This document shows, in pieces, positions 45,378 to 53,678 of a DNA stretch of 64,000 bases. Origin of the DNA: Syntrophaceae bacterium UBA6087 (GTDB taxonomy: Bacteria > Desulfobacterota > Desulfomonilia > UBA1062); contig DIXF01000001.1 in NCBI GenBank assembly GCA_002448235.1, forward strand, positions 525,042 to 589,041. Reading direction: 5' to 3'. The position numbers and the translations under genes are program-made. How positions within the stretch are numbered: the stretch's first letter is position 1; every line of letters starts with the position of its first letter. The notes beneath the pieces were generated by a model, which saw nothing but the letters and a program-made list of their open reading frames with translations, did not search any database and was not told the DNA's origin.

Positions 45378-46058
45378 ATGACGGTTCTCAAAGCATCAGG
45401 AGAAAAGAAGGTCCTGGTCATCGATGACGACGAGGGGGACTGCTGTCTCGTAGAAGATATCCTGAGCGAGGACGGCATAACCGTTGTTAAGGCTATCGGC
45501 GGGGAGATGGGGATCCGTATCCTCTCCGAGCAGGAGTTTCCGGTCATCGTCACCGACCTGCGCATGCCCGATATCGACGGCATGGCGATCATCGATTTTG
45601 TCCGGAAACGCCAGCTTGATTCCCTGATCATCGTCATCACCGGGTTCGCGAGTGTCGACAGCGTCATCGAAGCCTTGAGAATGGGCGCCTATGATTACAT
45701 CCTGAAGCCCTTCAGCGCAGACCTCTTACGTTTCACCGTCAAACGTGCCTTCGACTACAGATCCCTGAGGGACGAGCAGGACAGGCTGAAATTTTTCGAA
45801 ATGGTCGCCCAGCTCGCAAGCACTACCGCGCATGAGGTCTTCCAGCCGCTGACCGTGGTCATGGGCGAGGCGAAGGGGATCGTCAAGGAAGCCCGGGACG
45901 AGCCCATCCGGGAAATGGCCCAGCAGATCCTCGAAGAAGCGCGGAAGATCAGGGACGTGGTCCGCAAAATGGACAATCTCCACGAGTATGTCATCAAGAC
46001 GTTCCCGGGCGGATACACGATCATCGATATCGAAAAAGGGTCTTCCGATACCCGGTAA
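45378..46058 (+). CDS. Response regulator with a C-terminal DHp-like domain
   Basis: A receiver domain (about 9-125) has the acidic pocket Asp16-18, phospho-acceptor Asp60 (IVTDLRMPD) and Lys110 (LKPFSAD). From about 135 a helical segment with an H-box (STTAHEVFQPLTVVMGEA, His152) and a second helix resembles the dimerisation/phosphotransfer domain of a histidine kinase, but no ATP-binding domain follows. It may act as a phosphotransfer intermediate or a dimerising regulator. A six-base inverted repeat, ATTACT/AGTAAT, covers the leader next to the ATG, where the ribosome site is poor. Confidence 0.8.
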   Translation: MTVLKASGEKKVLVIDDDEGDCCLVEDILSEDGITVVKAIGGEMGIRILSEQEFPVIVTDLRMPDIDGMAIIDFVRKRQLDSLIIVITGFASVDSVIEALRMGAYDYILKPFSADLLRFTVKRAFDYRSLRDEQDRLKFFEMVAQLASTTAHEVFQPLTVVMGEAKGIVKEARDEPIREMAQQILEEARKIRDVVRKMDNLHEYVIKTFPGGYTIIDIEKGSSDTR

Positions 46059-46124
46059 GGCGACTTCAAAGAGATTTTTCCGCCGCACTTCCTTTCGCTG
46101 TCCGATTCATTTATATTATCAGAT

Positions 46125-47288
46125 ATGAGCAGAACAAGGGGTATGTTATACTGCCTTTTCATGGGTATCTTCGGTCCGACGGTCATCGCGCTCGCCGCGC
46201 CTTCTCCGGGGCACGCGGAGGGGCGTTCTCTCCCCTCGTGCGTCTCGACGGAATCTTTGAAGGTCGATTTCAACCAGGAAAGGTTGAATTCTTACTGCCT
46301 GATAATAGATACAAGGAGCGAAAGCGAGGAGAAGGCCGACACGGAAGCGGGCCGGCTCAAAGGCCCGGTGATCGTTTTTTTCCAGGGCCATGCCCAGCGT
46401 CCTTCGGATGCCTATGGGCTCACCTCGGGGCTTGCATTGAAGTCCAGGTCAGGCGTCGTCGTCATCTCCGTGTGCGATACCCCGTATGGAGTGGACCCTG
46501 CGTGGCGCGGAGACAGGGGCAAGGACGTGGTCCTCATGGAAACCGTCAGGTGGATGCTTGCATCCCGGGGTATTGCGGTGGAAGGCTACACTCCCCTGCA
46601 GGATGCTCCGGTCCGGATTGATGAGTCCTATGCCGATGACGGCCAATGCGGGATCAGCTCGGGATTGATCGCGGTCGGCTGGTCCCACGGCGGTATTCTG
46701 GCAAGGAGATTCGCCCATTTCTACCCGGCATCGGTCAGTGCGCTCGGCCAGGTGTGTCCGGCAGGCTACGAGCGTCTGAGTCCGCTTGGGCTTACCGGCA
46801 AGTTTGCCCTGGAATCGTTAAGGATCTCCAAGCTCACGGCCACCGGTCATGCGCGAGATGCCCTGAGCTCGGCCTGGGGCTTTACGAAAGGCTTCGTGGG
46901 AGACTTTGCCCGGTCGGTTCCCAGCGCCCTCCTGTATGCGCACCCCGGGAAGGTTTTCCGGACAGGCCGCGATATCAGAGACTGCACCGTCTACTGCGAC
47001 AGCTCGCTTTTCGGCCTTGCCCACCTGAAAGCCGTCTCCGTAATCTTCGCTGCCGACGATTTCTGCATGAGCCCGGAAAGGATACTGGGGACGTCGGATC
47101 CCGGCCGCGTCCCGCAGGATAAGGCTTCGGAATTCTGGAAGAGGTATTATGCCGATATCTCGCCCGAACGCACGAGCCTTTCGGTAACGGTCCTGCCCGG
47201 CACGCACCTCGCGCCTGTTTCCCACAGCGATCTGTATATACCGGAGCTCCTTGAGGGCCTCGGCCAGGCAGCAGCCCCTCGGCCGTAG
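46125..47288 (+). CDS. Secreted alpha/beta-hydrolase-fold protein
   Basis: The N-terminus is a probable signal peptide (GMLYCLFMGIFGPTVIALAA, cleavage near 25-32). An alpha/beta hydrolase follows, with VIVFFQGHAQ, the nucleophile elbow GWSHGG (Ser187), an acid in VIFAADDFCM and the C-terminal VLPGTHLAPVSHSD for the His. Substrate is unknown; a lipase or esterase is possible. Several cysteines (Cys40, Cys58, Cys117, Cys174) fit an exported, disulfide-bonded protein. It precedes the thermonuclease gene on the same strand. Confidence 0.78.
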   Translation: MSRTRGMLYCLFMGIFGPTVIALAAPSPGHAEGRSLPSCVSTESLKVDFNQERLNSYCLIIDTRSESEEKADTEAGRLKGPVIVFFQGHAQRPSDAYGLTSGLALKSRSGVVVISVCDTPYGVDPAWRGDRGKDVVLMETVRWMLASRGIAVEGYTPLQDAPVRIDESYADDGQCGISSGLIAVGWSHGGILARRFAHFYPASVSALGQVCPAGYERLSPLGLTGKFALESLRISKLTATGHARDALSSAWGFTKGFVGDFARSVPSALLYAHPGKVFRTGRDIRDCTVYCDSSLFGLAHLKAVSVIFAADDFCMSPERILGTSDPGRVPQDKASEFWKRYYADISPERTSLSVTVLPGTHLAPVSHSDLYIPELLEGLGQAAAPRP

Positions 47289-47309
47289 CAGGGAGGCCTC
47301 CGTAAGGGT

Positions 47310-47780
47310 ATGAAAAAATCAATGCGCCTGCCTCTCTTCGCGCTTGCCGTCATAATGCTCATGGCCTTTCTCGGCTGGGAAAAGCAGCGCGATGTCCTCG
47401 AAGTGGCAAGGGTATACGACGGGGACACCATCGAGCTGAAAGACGGGAGAAAGGTACGGCTCATCGGCGTCGACGCCCCGGAAGTCGACTCGCCGTACTC
47501 CCGGAAAGAGCCTTTCGGCGATGAGAGTAAGGCGTATCTTGAGAAGCTGATTGCAGGAAAAAAAGTCTCCATCAGGATCGGGAAAGATCCGAAAGACCGC
47601 TTCGGAAGGACCCTGGCCTATGTGTATGCAGAAGATGTCCTCGTGAACGGCCGCATCATCCGCGATGGGTATGCCCGGGTATACGAGCGGTTCGATTACG
47701 AGTACAAAGACCTCTTCAAGGCGTACGAGCGGGAGGCAAGGACAAAGGGACTCGGCCTCTGGAGAGAAAAGACGCGGTAG
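47310..47780 (+). CDS. Thermonuclease-family (SNase-like) exported nuclease
   Basis: A short N-terminal signal or anchor (LPLFALAVIMLMAFLGW) precedes an SNase domain with VYDGDTIEL (Asp37, Asp39), VRLIGVDAPEVD (Arg50, Asp55, Glu58) and DRFGRTLAYVY (Arg100). These match the calcium ligands and catalytic residues of staphylococcal nuclease, so activity is likely. Length (156) is normal. It lies 21 bases after the hydrolase gene and converges on a small membrane protein gene. Confidence 0.9.
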   Translation: MKKSMRLPLFALAVIMLMAFLGWEKQRDVLEVARVYDGDTIELKDGRKVRLIGVDAPEVDSPYSRKEPFGDESKAYLEKLIAGKKVSIRIGKDPKDRFGRTLAYVYAEDVLVNGRIIRDGYARVYERFDYEYKDLFKAYEREARTKGLGLWREKTR

Positions 47781-47786
47781 CCGGGA

Positions 47787-48062
47787 TCACGCATACCGGT
47801 TTTTCAGATAAGACCCGATGAAAAGAAAGATCAGCCCGATAACGATGAGGGCCACAAAGAGCGGGGTGGATCCAAGCGCACCGACAAGCTGGTGGCTCGC
47901 ATACACCTGATTCTGAACGGCTTCCGGCAGCTTATCCACGACGAAGAGCACGGTGTAACTTGTCTGGTCATTGTGCATCAGGTACGAGATCCCCTGGTAA
48001 AGCAGCAGGAAGACACCTCCGACAGAACCCCCGATGCCTGCAAGGAAAAACAGCTTATCCAC
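47787..48062 (-). CDS. Small membrane protein of unknown function
   Basis: A 91-residue protein with two predicted membrane segments: residues about 5-28 (FLAGIGGSVGGVFLLLYQGI) and 65-86 (FVALIVIGLIFLFIGSYL). AAGGAGG lies about 8 bases before the ATG, supporting a real gene. It is convergent with the thermonuclease gene (6-base gap). No function can be assigned. Confidence 0.7.
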   Translation of the reverse strand: MDKLFFLAGIGGSVGGVFLLLYQGISYLMHNDQTSYTVLFVVDKLPEAVQNQVYASHQLVGALGSTPLFVALIVIGLIFLFIGSYLKNRYA

Positions 48063-48291
48063 AGCGCCTCCTTCATGAGAACATGATTATACCACGGTTT
48101 TCTATATCATACTTCCCGGGAGGAGGGAACACCTCTGACGGTCAATAAAAGCTGCAAGGTAAGGCTTTAATCACAATGGAGTTTCCCCGATATGCTCATC
48201 AAACGAGATATTGATATGAAACTCTTGCATTCATTTCCATATTCAACTATCTTTCGCTTCTATATTTATCTCGTCCGAGAAGGAGAACTTC

Positions 48292-50157
48292 ATGCTTACG
48301 TACATGAGAAGCCGATCCCAAAAATGGGTCAAGATGCTCATATTCGGGGTCATCATAGTAGTCTTCGTATTATGGGGGGGGAGCTCATACGTGGGCAATG
48401 AGGCCAGCAAGGTCGCGAAGGTCGACCGGCACATCATCACCATCAACCAGTACTCGAAGGCTTACCAGGACGCCTTGAAGCTCTACCAGAGCAAGCTCGG
48501 GGACAACCTGACGCCCGATATGATCAAGCAGCTCGGACTGAAGGAGAAGGTTCTCGATGGGCTCATCGACGACTATATCCTGGACCTCCAGGCAAAGGAG
48601 CTGGACATAAGCATCTCAGATGAAGAACTCCAGAAAGCCATCAGCGAGTTCCCGCCTTTTCAGCAGGACGGACAGTTCAATGCGGACAATTACCGGAGGG
48701 TCCTCCAGTACCAGAGGCTCACCCCCGGCGAGTTCGAAGAGATTCAGAGAAACGAGCTTTTAAGGCAGAGGGTCTATGGGGTCATCACCGAAAACGTGAT
48801 CGTATCGCCCGCGGAGACGGCGGAATATTACAAATATCAGAACGATACCTTTGACCTCAATTATCTGACCGTCGATGCCCGGGCATATCTGAAAGACATA
48901 TCCGTCAGCGATTCAGAGGCCGGGGTGTACTATGACAAGAACAAGGAAAAATACAAGATTCCTCCCAAGATAGTCCTTTCCTATATCGATTTTCCCGCTG
49001 CCCGGTATTTGAGCAATGTGTCCGTGAGCCTTGAAGAAGCCAGGGACTATTATGATTCCCACAAGGATGAATTCAGCTCGAAGGAGCAGGTGCACGGCAG
49101 GCACATACTCTTTAAAGTTTCCCAGGGAGACAGTGAGGCCGCGATCCGCCAGAAAGAGGAAGCAGCACGGAAGGTTTACCAGGAAATAAAGGCGGGAGGG
49201 GATTTTGCGGCATTGGCCGGCAAGTATTCCGAAGACCCGGGCACGAATTTCATCGGCGGAGATATCGGCTTCGTCCCCAAGGACAGCCTGCCCGCTCCCA
49301 TGGGGGAAACGCTCTATAAGATGAACCCCGGAGAGGTTGTCGAGCCGATCCGGACGAGCCTCGGCTTCCACGTGCTCAAGCTCGAAGGCAAAAAGGAAGG
49401 AAAGACCTCTTCGTTTGAAGAAATGTCTTCAATGATTGTCGATAAGATGAAGATCCAGCGGGCTAAAATCGATGCAGGGAACGAGGCCAACAACGCGTTC
49501 AAAGAGCTTTATGAACAGGGGAGCCCCGACCTGGGAGCATATGCCCGGACCAAGGGCCTTACCCTCAAGGAGCTCGGCCCCTTTGCCCAGAATGAAAACA
49601 TCGGCATACCCAATTCCGCAGAGATCGCAAAGACCGCCTTCGGGTATCCCAAGGGAGAGCTCGGCTCGGTCGTCGATACCGATGACGGCTTTATAATCTA
49701 CATGATCAAAGACACCATACCGGCACGCATCCCGGAGCTTGCAGAGGTCAAGGATAAGGTGGTGAGCGATCTGAAGGTGTCGAAGGCCCTTGAGAAGGCA
49801 GCGGCATACGCGGCAGGTCTCGCGAAGAATCCTGCCCGGCTGGCCGGAATTCCGCATCAGACAACCGGCGAGTTCAAGAGGACGGCGTACATGATCCCGC
49901 AGATCGGGATGGTTCAGGGCATAAAGGACGATCTCGATACGCTGAAAAGCCCGAAGACCTATACGGAAGGGGACAAGGTCTATGTCGTCTGGATCGGCAG
50001 ATTGCAGCAGGCCGATGTGAATGCCGCAGGCAAAGAAAATCTCGACACGGTCAGAAAAGAGCTGCTTTCCCGGAAGAGAGAGGCTGCGGTCCAGGATTTC
50101 CTGAAAGACGCACGCGCAAAGCACAAGATCGTAAAAGAGACCGACCGGATCCTGTAG
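48292..50157 (+). CDS. ppiD: PpiD-like periplasmic peptidyl-prolyl isomerase
   Basis: An N-terminal membrane anchor (KMLIFGVIIVVFVLWGGSS, about 14-32) is followed by a SurA_N-like chaperone domain and a central parvulin domain (QVHGRHILFKVSQGDSEAAI, FIGGDIGFVPKDSLPAPMGE, SLGFHVLKLEG). A second, incomplete isomerase-like region lies toward the C-terminus. PpiD assists folding of proteins emerging from Sec. Length (621) is normal. GAAGGAGAAC precedes the ATG. About 230 bases upstream hold no gene that I can support. Confidence 0.92.
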   Translation: MLTYMRSRSQKWVKMLIFGVIIVVFVLWGGSSYVGNEASKVAKVDRHIITINQYSKAYQDALKLYQSKLGDNLTPDMIKQLGLKEKVLDGLIDDYILDLQAKELDISISDEELQKAISEFPPFQQDGQFNADNYRRVLQYQRLTPGEFEEIQRNELLRQRVYGVITENVIVSPAETAEYYKYQNDTFDLNYLTVDARAYLKDISVSDSEAGVYYDKNKEKYKIPPKIVLSYIDFPAARYLSNVSVSLEEARDYYDSHKDEFSSKEQVHGRHILFKVSQGDSEAAIRQKEEAARKVYQEIKAGGDFAALAGKYSEDPGTNFIGGDIGFVPKDSLPAPMGETLYKMNPGEVVEPIRTSLGFHVLKLEGKKEGKTSSFEEMSSMIVDKMKIQRAKIDAGNEANNAFKELYEQGSPDLGAYARTKGLTLKELGPFAQNENIGIPNSAEIAKTAFGYPKGELGSVVDTDDGFIIYMIKDTIPARIPELAEVKDKVVSDLKVSKALEKAAAYAAGLAKNPARLAGIPHQTTGEFKRTAYMIPQIGMVQGIKDDLDTLKSPKTYTEGDKVYVVWIGRLQQADVNAAGKENLDTVRKELLSRKREAAVQDFLKDARAKHKIVKETDRIL

Positions 50158-50188
50158 CGTCGATCAGTGCGATCTTCGGCCCGCTCTA

Positions 50189-50764
50189 TCACGGCTCGGT
50201 CCGGCGGGTTTTGCGCTCGGCTTCGATGCGGAGTTCTGTAAAGAGCTGCACGAGATCTTCAAACCGGTAGAAGGCATTCAGGCCGCTCGGGCTCGGCAAT
50301 ATCCATACGCCGGTATCGTACAGCCGGACATCCTGTCTGCCGATAACGGCCTTCGGGCGGCTGAACGCTATGCGGTACGCCCCTATCCCGAGGAATGCGA
50401 TGAAGCGGGGATTGTATTTGCGGACCTTCTCAACGAGCGTTTTCCGGGATTCGATCAGCTCTTCCCGCTTTAACTCCTCCGCTCCCGCAGTCGATCGCTC
50501 TACGATATTCGTGAGCCCGTACCCCAGCGCAAGGAGATCCTCTTCTTCAAAGGGGGACAAAATCCTGGGGGTAAATCCCGATGCGTGGAGCACCGGCCAG
50601 AAGCGGTTTCCCGGCCGTGCAAAGTGGTGGCCCACGGCGCCGGAGTACAAACCCGGATTGATGCCGCAGAAAAGCACCTTCAGGTGCGGGGCGATGAGAT
50701 CGGGGATAGCCCTTCCTTTTGCAGCCGCGACCTCTTTACGGGTGGGTTTGCAGGGTGCCGTCAT
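50189..50764 (-). CDS. mug: G/U mismatch-specific DNA glycosylase Mug
   Basis: Mug removes uracil and ethenocytosine opposite guanine. Motifs: VLFCGINPGLYSGAVGHHFA (catalytic GINPG block), RPGNRFWPVLHASG, LGYGLTNIVERST and WILPSPSGLNAFY. Length (191) is normal. The start is ATG 50764, 5 bases after the antiporter stop; the longer frame to 50893 runs into that gene. Coupling to the antiporter gene explains the weak ribosome site. Confidence 0.92.
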   Translation of the reverse strand: MTAPCKPTRKEVAAAKGRAIPDLIAPHLKVLFCGINPGLYSGAVGHHFARPGNRFWPVLHASGFTPRILSPFEEEDLLALGYGLTNIVERSTAGAEELKREELIESRKTLVEKVRKYNPRFIAFLGIGAYRIAFSRPKAVIGRQDVRLYDTGVWILPSPSGLNAFYRFEDLVQLFTELRIEAERKTRRTEP

Positions 50765-50769
50765 GGTTG

Positions 50770-51720
50770 TCAGATCGGGATGAACCCTTTCAGGAAAAAG
50801 ACGAGATACAGCACGATCAGCAAGACCCCTCCCAGCCGGGGAACTTTTCGTGCCAGCATAAACAGCGAGATGACGAACGTCGTAACGATGCACAGGGGAA
50901 GATAGAAGACAAGGACCTCTTCACTCACCGGCACCGGCTTGATGGACGCAATGATCCCGCCGTTGAACAGGAAGAGGGCGATGACGGTACCGACGATATT
51001 CTCGTAGCTGATCTCGGACTTTTTCTTCAGTGCGGCGGGAAGTTCTCTCACGAGCTCTTCAAGACCTATCGCGAGGGCAAGGACAGTCATCCCGAAAGCC
51101 GTATCGGACACGCTGTAATAGCCGATGATGGTCTTTGACCCGGCAACGAGCATCTGGCTTCCGATAATGAGCCCGATGATAGAAATAACGATAAGCGACA
51201 AGGATTCCCGCCTGCTGAGCGCAACCCCTTTTTCCAGGTGTACGAGAACCTCGCCCGTGGGTTTTACATCGAGCCCCCGTTTGCTCAAGCGTAACACATA
51301 GAGGACCGAAAGGACGAAGCCGAGGAGCAAAACCGAGCCGTCCGTCCTGGAGAGCAGCCCGTCAAGCCCCAGCAGGCCCAGAAGTATCTGGGCAAGAAGG
51401 GGTATGGCGATAACCCGCTTCGGCGCGTGCTGGAAGGTAACCGGTGACAGCAGCGCCCTCAGGCCAAACGACAGGGCGATGATTATCATGGCAGCGCCGA
51501 TAATGGAACCCATGGCGATTCCCGCCGACCCCGCAAGGGCGCCTGTTATGCCCACGACGAGATTTTCCGGCTCGAGGCCGATGAAGACGATGCTGACAAT
51601 AAACGATGTTATGCCCAGGCCTAAAGAAGCCCCAACGACCCCTTTTATGAGTTCCTCGGTAAAATAAAAGAGCAGGCCGAGCCCGATTACAAAGAGGCCT
51701 GCGGCTACGGTAAAATCCAA
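50770..51720 (-). CDS. Calcium/cation antiporter (CaCA family)
   Basis: A 316-residue polytopic membrane protein with two inverted alpha-repeats: VSIVFIGLEPENLVVGITGA near 43-62 and TVLALAIGLEELVRELPAAL near 212-232, each with an acidic residue in the helix bend, as in CaCA exchangers. Several other helices follow, consistent with about 10 membrane segments. The transported ion (Ca2+, Na+ or H+) cannot be fixed. The start is TTG 51720 with AAGGAGG upstream. mug follows at once. Confidence 0.88.
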   Translation of the reverse strand: MDFTVAAGLFVIGLGLLFYFTEELIKGVVGASLGLGITSFIVSIVFIGLEPENLVVGITGALAGSAGIAMGSIIGAAMIIIALSFGLRALLSPVTFQHAPKRVIAIPLLAQILLGLLGLDGLLSRTDGSVLLLGFVLSVLYVLRLSKRGLDVKPTGEVLVHLEKGVALSRRESLSLIVISIIGLIIGSQMLVAGSKTIIGYYSVSDTAFGMTVLALAIGLEELVRELPAALKKKSEISYENIVGTVIALFLFNGGIIASIKPVPVSEEVLVFYLPLCIVTTFVISLFMLARKVPRLGGVLLIVLYLVFFLKGFIPI

Positions 51721-51874
51721 TGAGCCCTCCTTATCCGGGGAAAACCCGAGCAGGCTGTCCGCAGGGATACCTACGGCCCCCGGTCCCTACGAAGTATAAT
51801 CTTTGGAAAGATTCAATGCTCAAGCTTCTCTAACTGTGCGGTGGAGGTGCCTTGATACATGGGGAGGCGAAGGC

Positions 51875-52456
51875 TTATTTCGTAAAGCAGGCAGCGCGGC
51901 TGATCCCGACTCCGGGATTGTCCCTGAGTATAAACCCGGCCTTCCTGCAGATCGCGATCTCGTCCTCGAACACATCTTTTGAGGTATGTATCTTCGGCTC
52001 CACCAGCAGATAAGAGCCGTTCGCCTTCAGGAGAGAGTATAGATCGCGTGCGAATGCTTCTTTCGCGGCCACCTCGTGAAGCATCCAGAAGGTAAGGATG
52101 AAATCCATCGATCCGGGCTCGCCGGGAACTCCATCACGGGTAAGCACCGGTGTTATCCGCTTGTCCAAGCCGTGCCTTTGCGAGCGGCGCATGAGCACAT
52201 CCAGCATCTTCTGCTGGATGTCTACGGCGGTCACCTTGCCACAGTCGCCCACGAAATCCGCCATGGCAATGGAGAAATACCCCATGCCGCAACCCACGTC
52301 CATGACAGAATTGCCCGGCTTCACATACGGTTTTATCATCTTATCAGGATCGTGGATAAGCTTCCTCAGGCGGTGGTCCCATGAATATGCCAGCCACCAG
52401 GGGCAGGTATGGCCTTCGAGAAGCAACAGTTTTCTGATCGATTGTATAATCGTCAT
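51875..52456 (-). CDS. Class I SAM-dependent methyltransferase
   Basis: Motif I VMDVGCGMGYFSIAMADFVG (about 52-71), VTAVDIQQKMLDVLM and a later MDFILTFWMLHEV define a SAM methyltransferase of UbiE/Methyltransf_25 type. Length (193) is short but complete. ATG 52456 has GGAGG 5 bases upstream. Substrate unknown. It is on the minus strand, 154 bases from the antiporter gene and 28 bases downstream of the MgtE-like gene. Confidence 0.85.
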   Translation of the reverse strand: MTIIQSIRKLLLLEGHTCPWWLAYSWDHRLRKLIHDPDKMIKPYVKPGNSVMDVGCGMGYFSIAMADFVGDCGKVTAVDIQQKMLDVLMRRSQRHGLDKRITPVLTRDGVPGEPGSMDFILTFWMLHEVAAKEAFARDLYSLLKANGSYLLVEPKIHTSKDVFEDEIAICRKAGFILRDNPGVGISRAACFTK

Positions 52457-52483
52457 CTTTACCTCCGTCCGTCTGCTGCGGCA

Positions 52484-53470
52484 TTACATGAAGATCGCGG
52501 CAAGGCTGAAATAGAACAGCAGGGTCGATATATCGGTAATCGCGAGCGTTACCGGGCCCGCGGCAATCTTCGGGTCGAGCTTGAGCCCGTGCAGAAGGGC
52601 GGGGATGCTCAGGCCGAACAGGCACGCCGCGCTTATGGCCAGGACGATGCTCGATCCGATGGAAAGCGCCGCAACGACTGCCCCGAACCATAACCAGATA
52701 ATGAGGCCCACCAGAGTCCCGCAGGCAGATCCGAGAAGAAGGGCTGTTACGACTTCACGGCGGAAGGCCCGGAAATACCAGGCAAAGGTGGGCTGAATCG
52801 AACGCAGGGTCTGAATCGTGACCGTCATCGACTGCATGGCCACGCTCTCGCCGAGCCCGAGTATCAGGGTGAGGAAGAACGCCAGAATGAGGCTCTTTGC
52901 AATGGTGATCTCAAAGGTGCTGGAAAGCAGCGCGCTGATCGATCCGCTTGCAATGGTTGCCATCAGCCATGGAAAGCGGAAGCGGAAGGCGTGCAGCGGC
53001 GATGCCCCCCGAACCTGCGACACGTGGAAACCGATGGATTCGAAGAGCTCGTCTAAATGCTCCTTCTCGGCAATATCGAAAAGCTCGTTGGTAAAAAGCT
53101 TTACATCGACGACCCCGATGATTCTGCTCTCGTCATCCACCACCGGGAATGCCAGGAATTTGTACAGCACGAACATCTCGTACGCATCCAGAACCGTCGC
53201 CGTGTAGGGCACGGTCACGATGCGGGTGATCATGATCTCGGAGAGCCGCTGCTCCAGTTCGGAGCTCAGCAGCCGCCGGGCGGGCAGGACCCCGGTGAGC
53301 CTGTCCTCGGCGTCGACCACGTAAAAATATACGATCTTCTCGCCGAAATCCTGGCTGCGGATAGCCTTCAAGGCCTGCTGCACGGTCAAGTCCTGAGACA
53401 GGGTGATGAAATCCCTGTGTGCAACTGTGGTTACCTGCTGATATAAATGACCTTGTTTTTCTTTGGGCAT
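52484..53470 (-). CDS. MgtE-like transporter with CBS domains
   Basis: Two CBS domains (about 15-140: HRDFITLSQDLTVQQALKAI; TVPYTATVLDAYEMFVLYKF) precede five or six membrane helices ending in the MgtE signature AAGPVTLAITDISTLLFYF. MgtE is a Mg2+ channel gated by cytosolic Mg2+ through its CBS domains. The N-terminal MgtE-N superhelical domain is absent, so this is a short form. ATG 53470 has AAGGAG upstream; the longer start at 53506 lacks support. Confidence 0.88.
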   Translation of the reverse strand: MPKEKQGHLYQQVTTVAHRDFITLSQDLTVQQALKAIRSQDFGEKIVYFYVVDAEDRLTGVLPARRLLSSELEQRLSEIMITRIVTVPYTATVLDAYEMFVLYKFLAFPVVDDESRIIGVVDVKLFTNELFDIAEKEHLDELFESIGFHVSQVRGASPLHAFRFRFPWLMATIASGSISALLSSTFEITIAKSLILAFFLTLILGLGESVAMQSMTVTIQTLRSIQPTFAWYFRAFRREVVTALLLGSACGTLVGLIIWLWFGAVVAALSIGSSIVLAISAACLFGLSIPALLHGLKLDPKIAAGPVTLAITDISTLLFYFSLAAIFM

Positions 53471-53554
53471 GATGACCGGCTCCTTCCACAGCCGGATGCA
53501 CTTCACTTTTTTAAGGTGATGCGGGTTTGTTAATATATGGAAGGTCGGAGGTCA

Positions 53555-53572
53555 ACAGGCGATATCGCCTGT
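53555..53572. repeat. 18-bp perfect palindrome between the kinase and MgtE-like genes
   Basis: ACAGGCGATATCGCCTGT is a perfect inverted repeat in the 208-base gap between the hybrid kinase stop and the MgtE-like start. No T run follows on either strand; it could be a protein-binding site or part of a weak terminator. Confidence 0.6.
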
Positions 53573-53678
53573 AGGTTGTATGCCTGAAAAAACGCGTTTC
53601 TTCATGGAGGGTGCACCGCCTGAAATATATAGTGGCGCCGCCGTGATAAAAATAAATAACGGGGATGGTACGGGCGTA

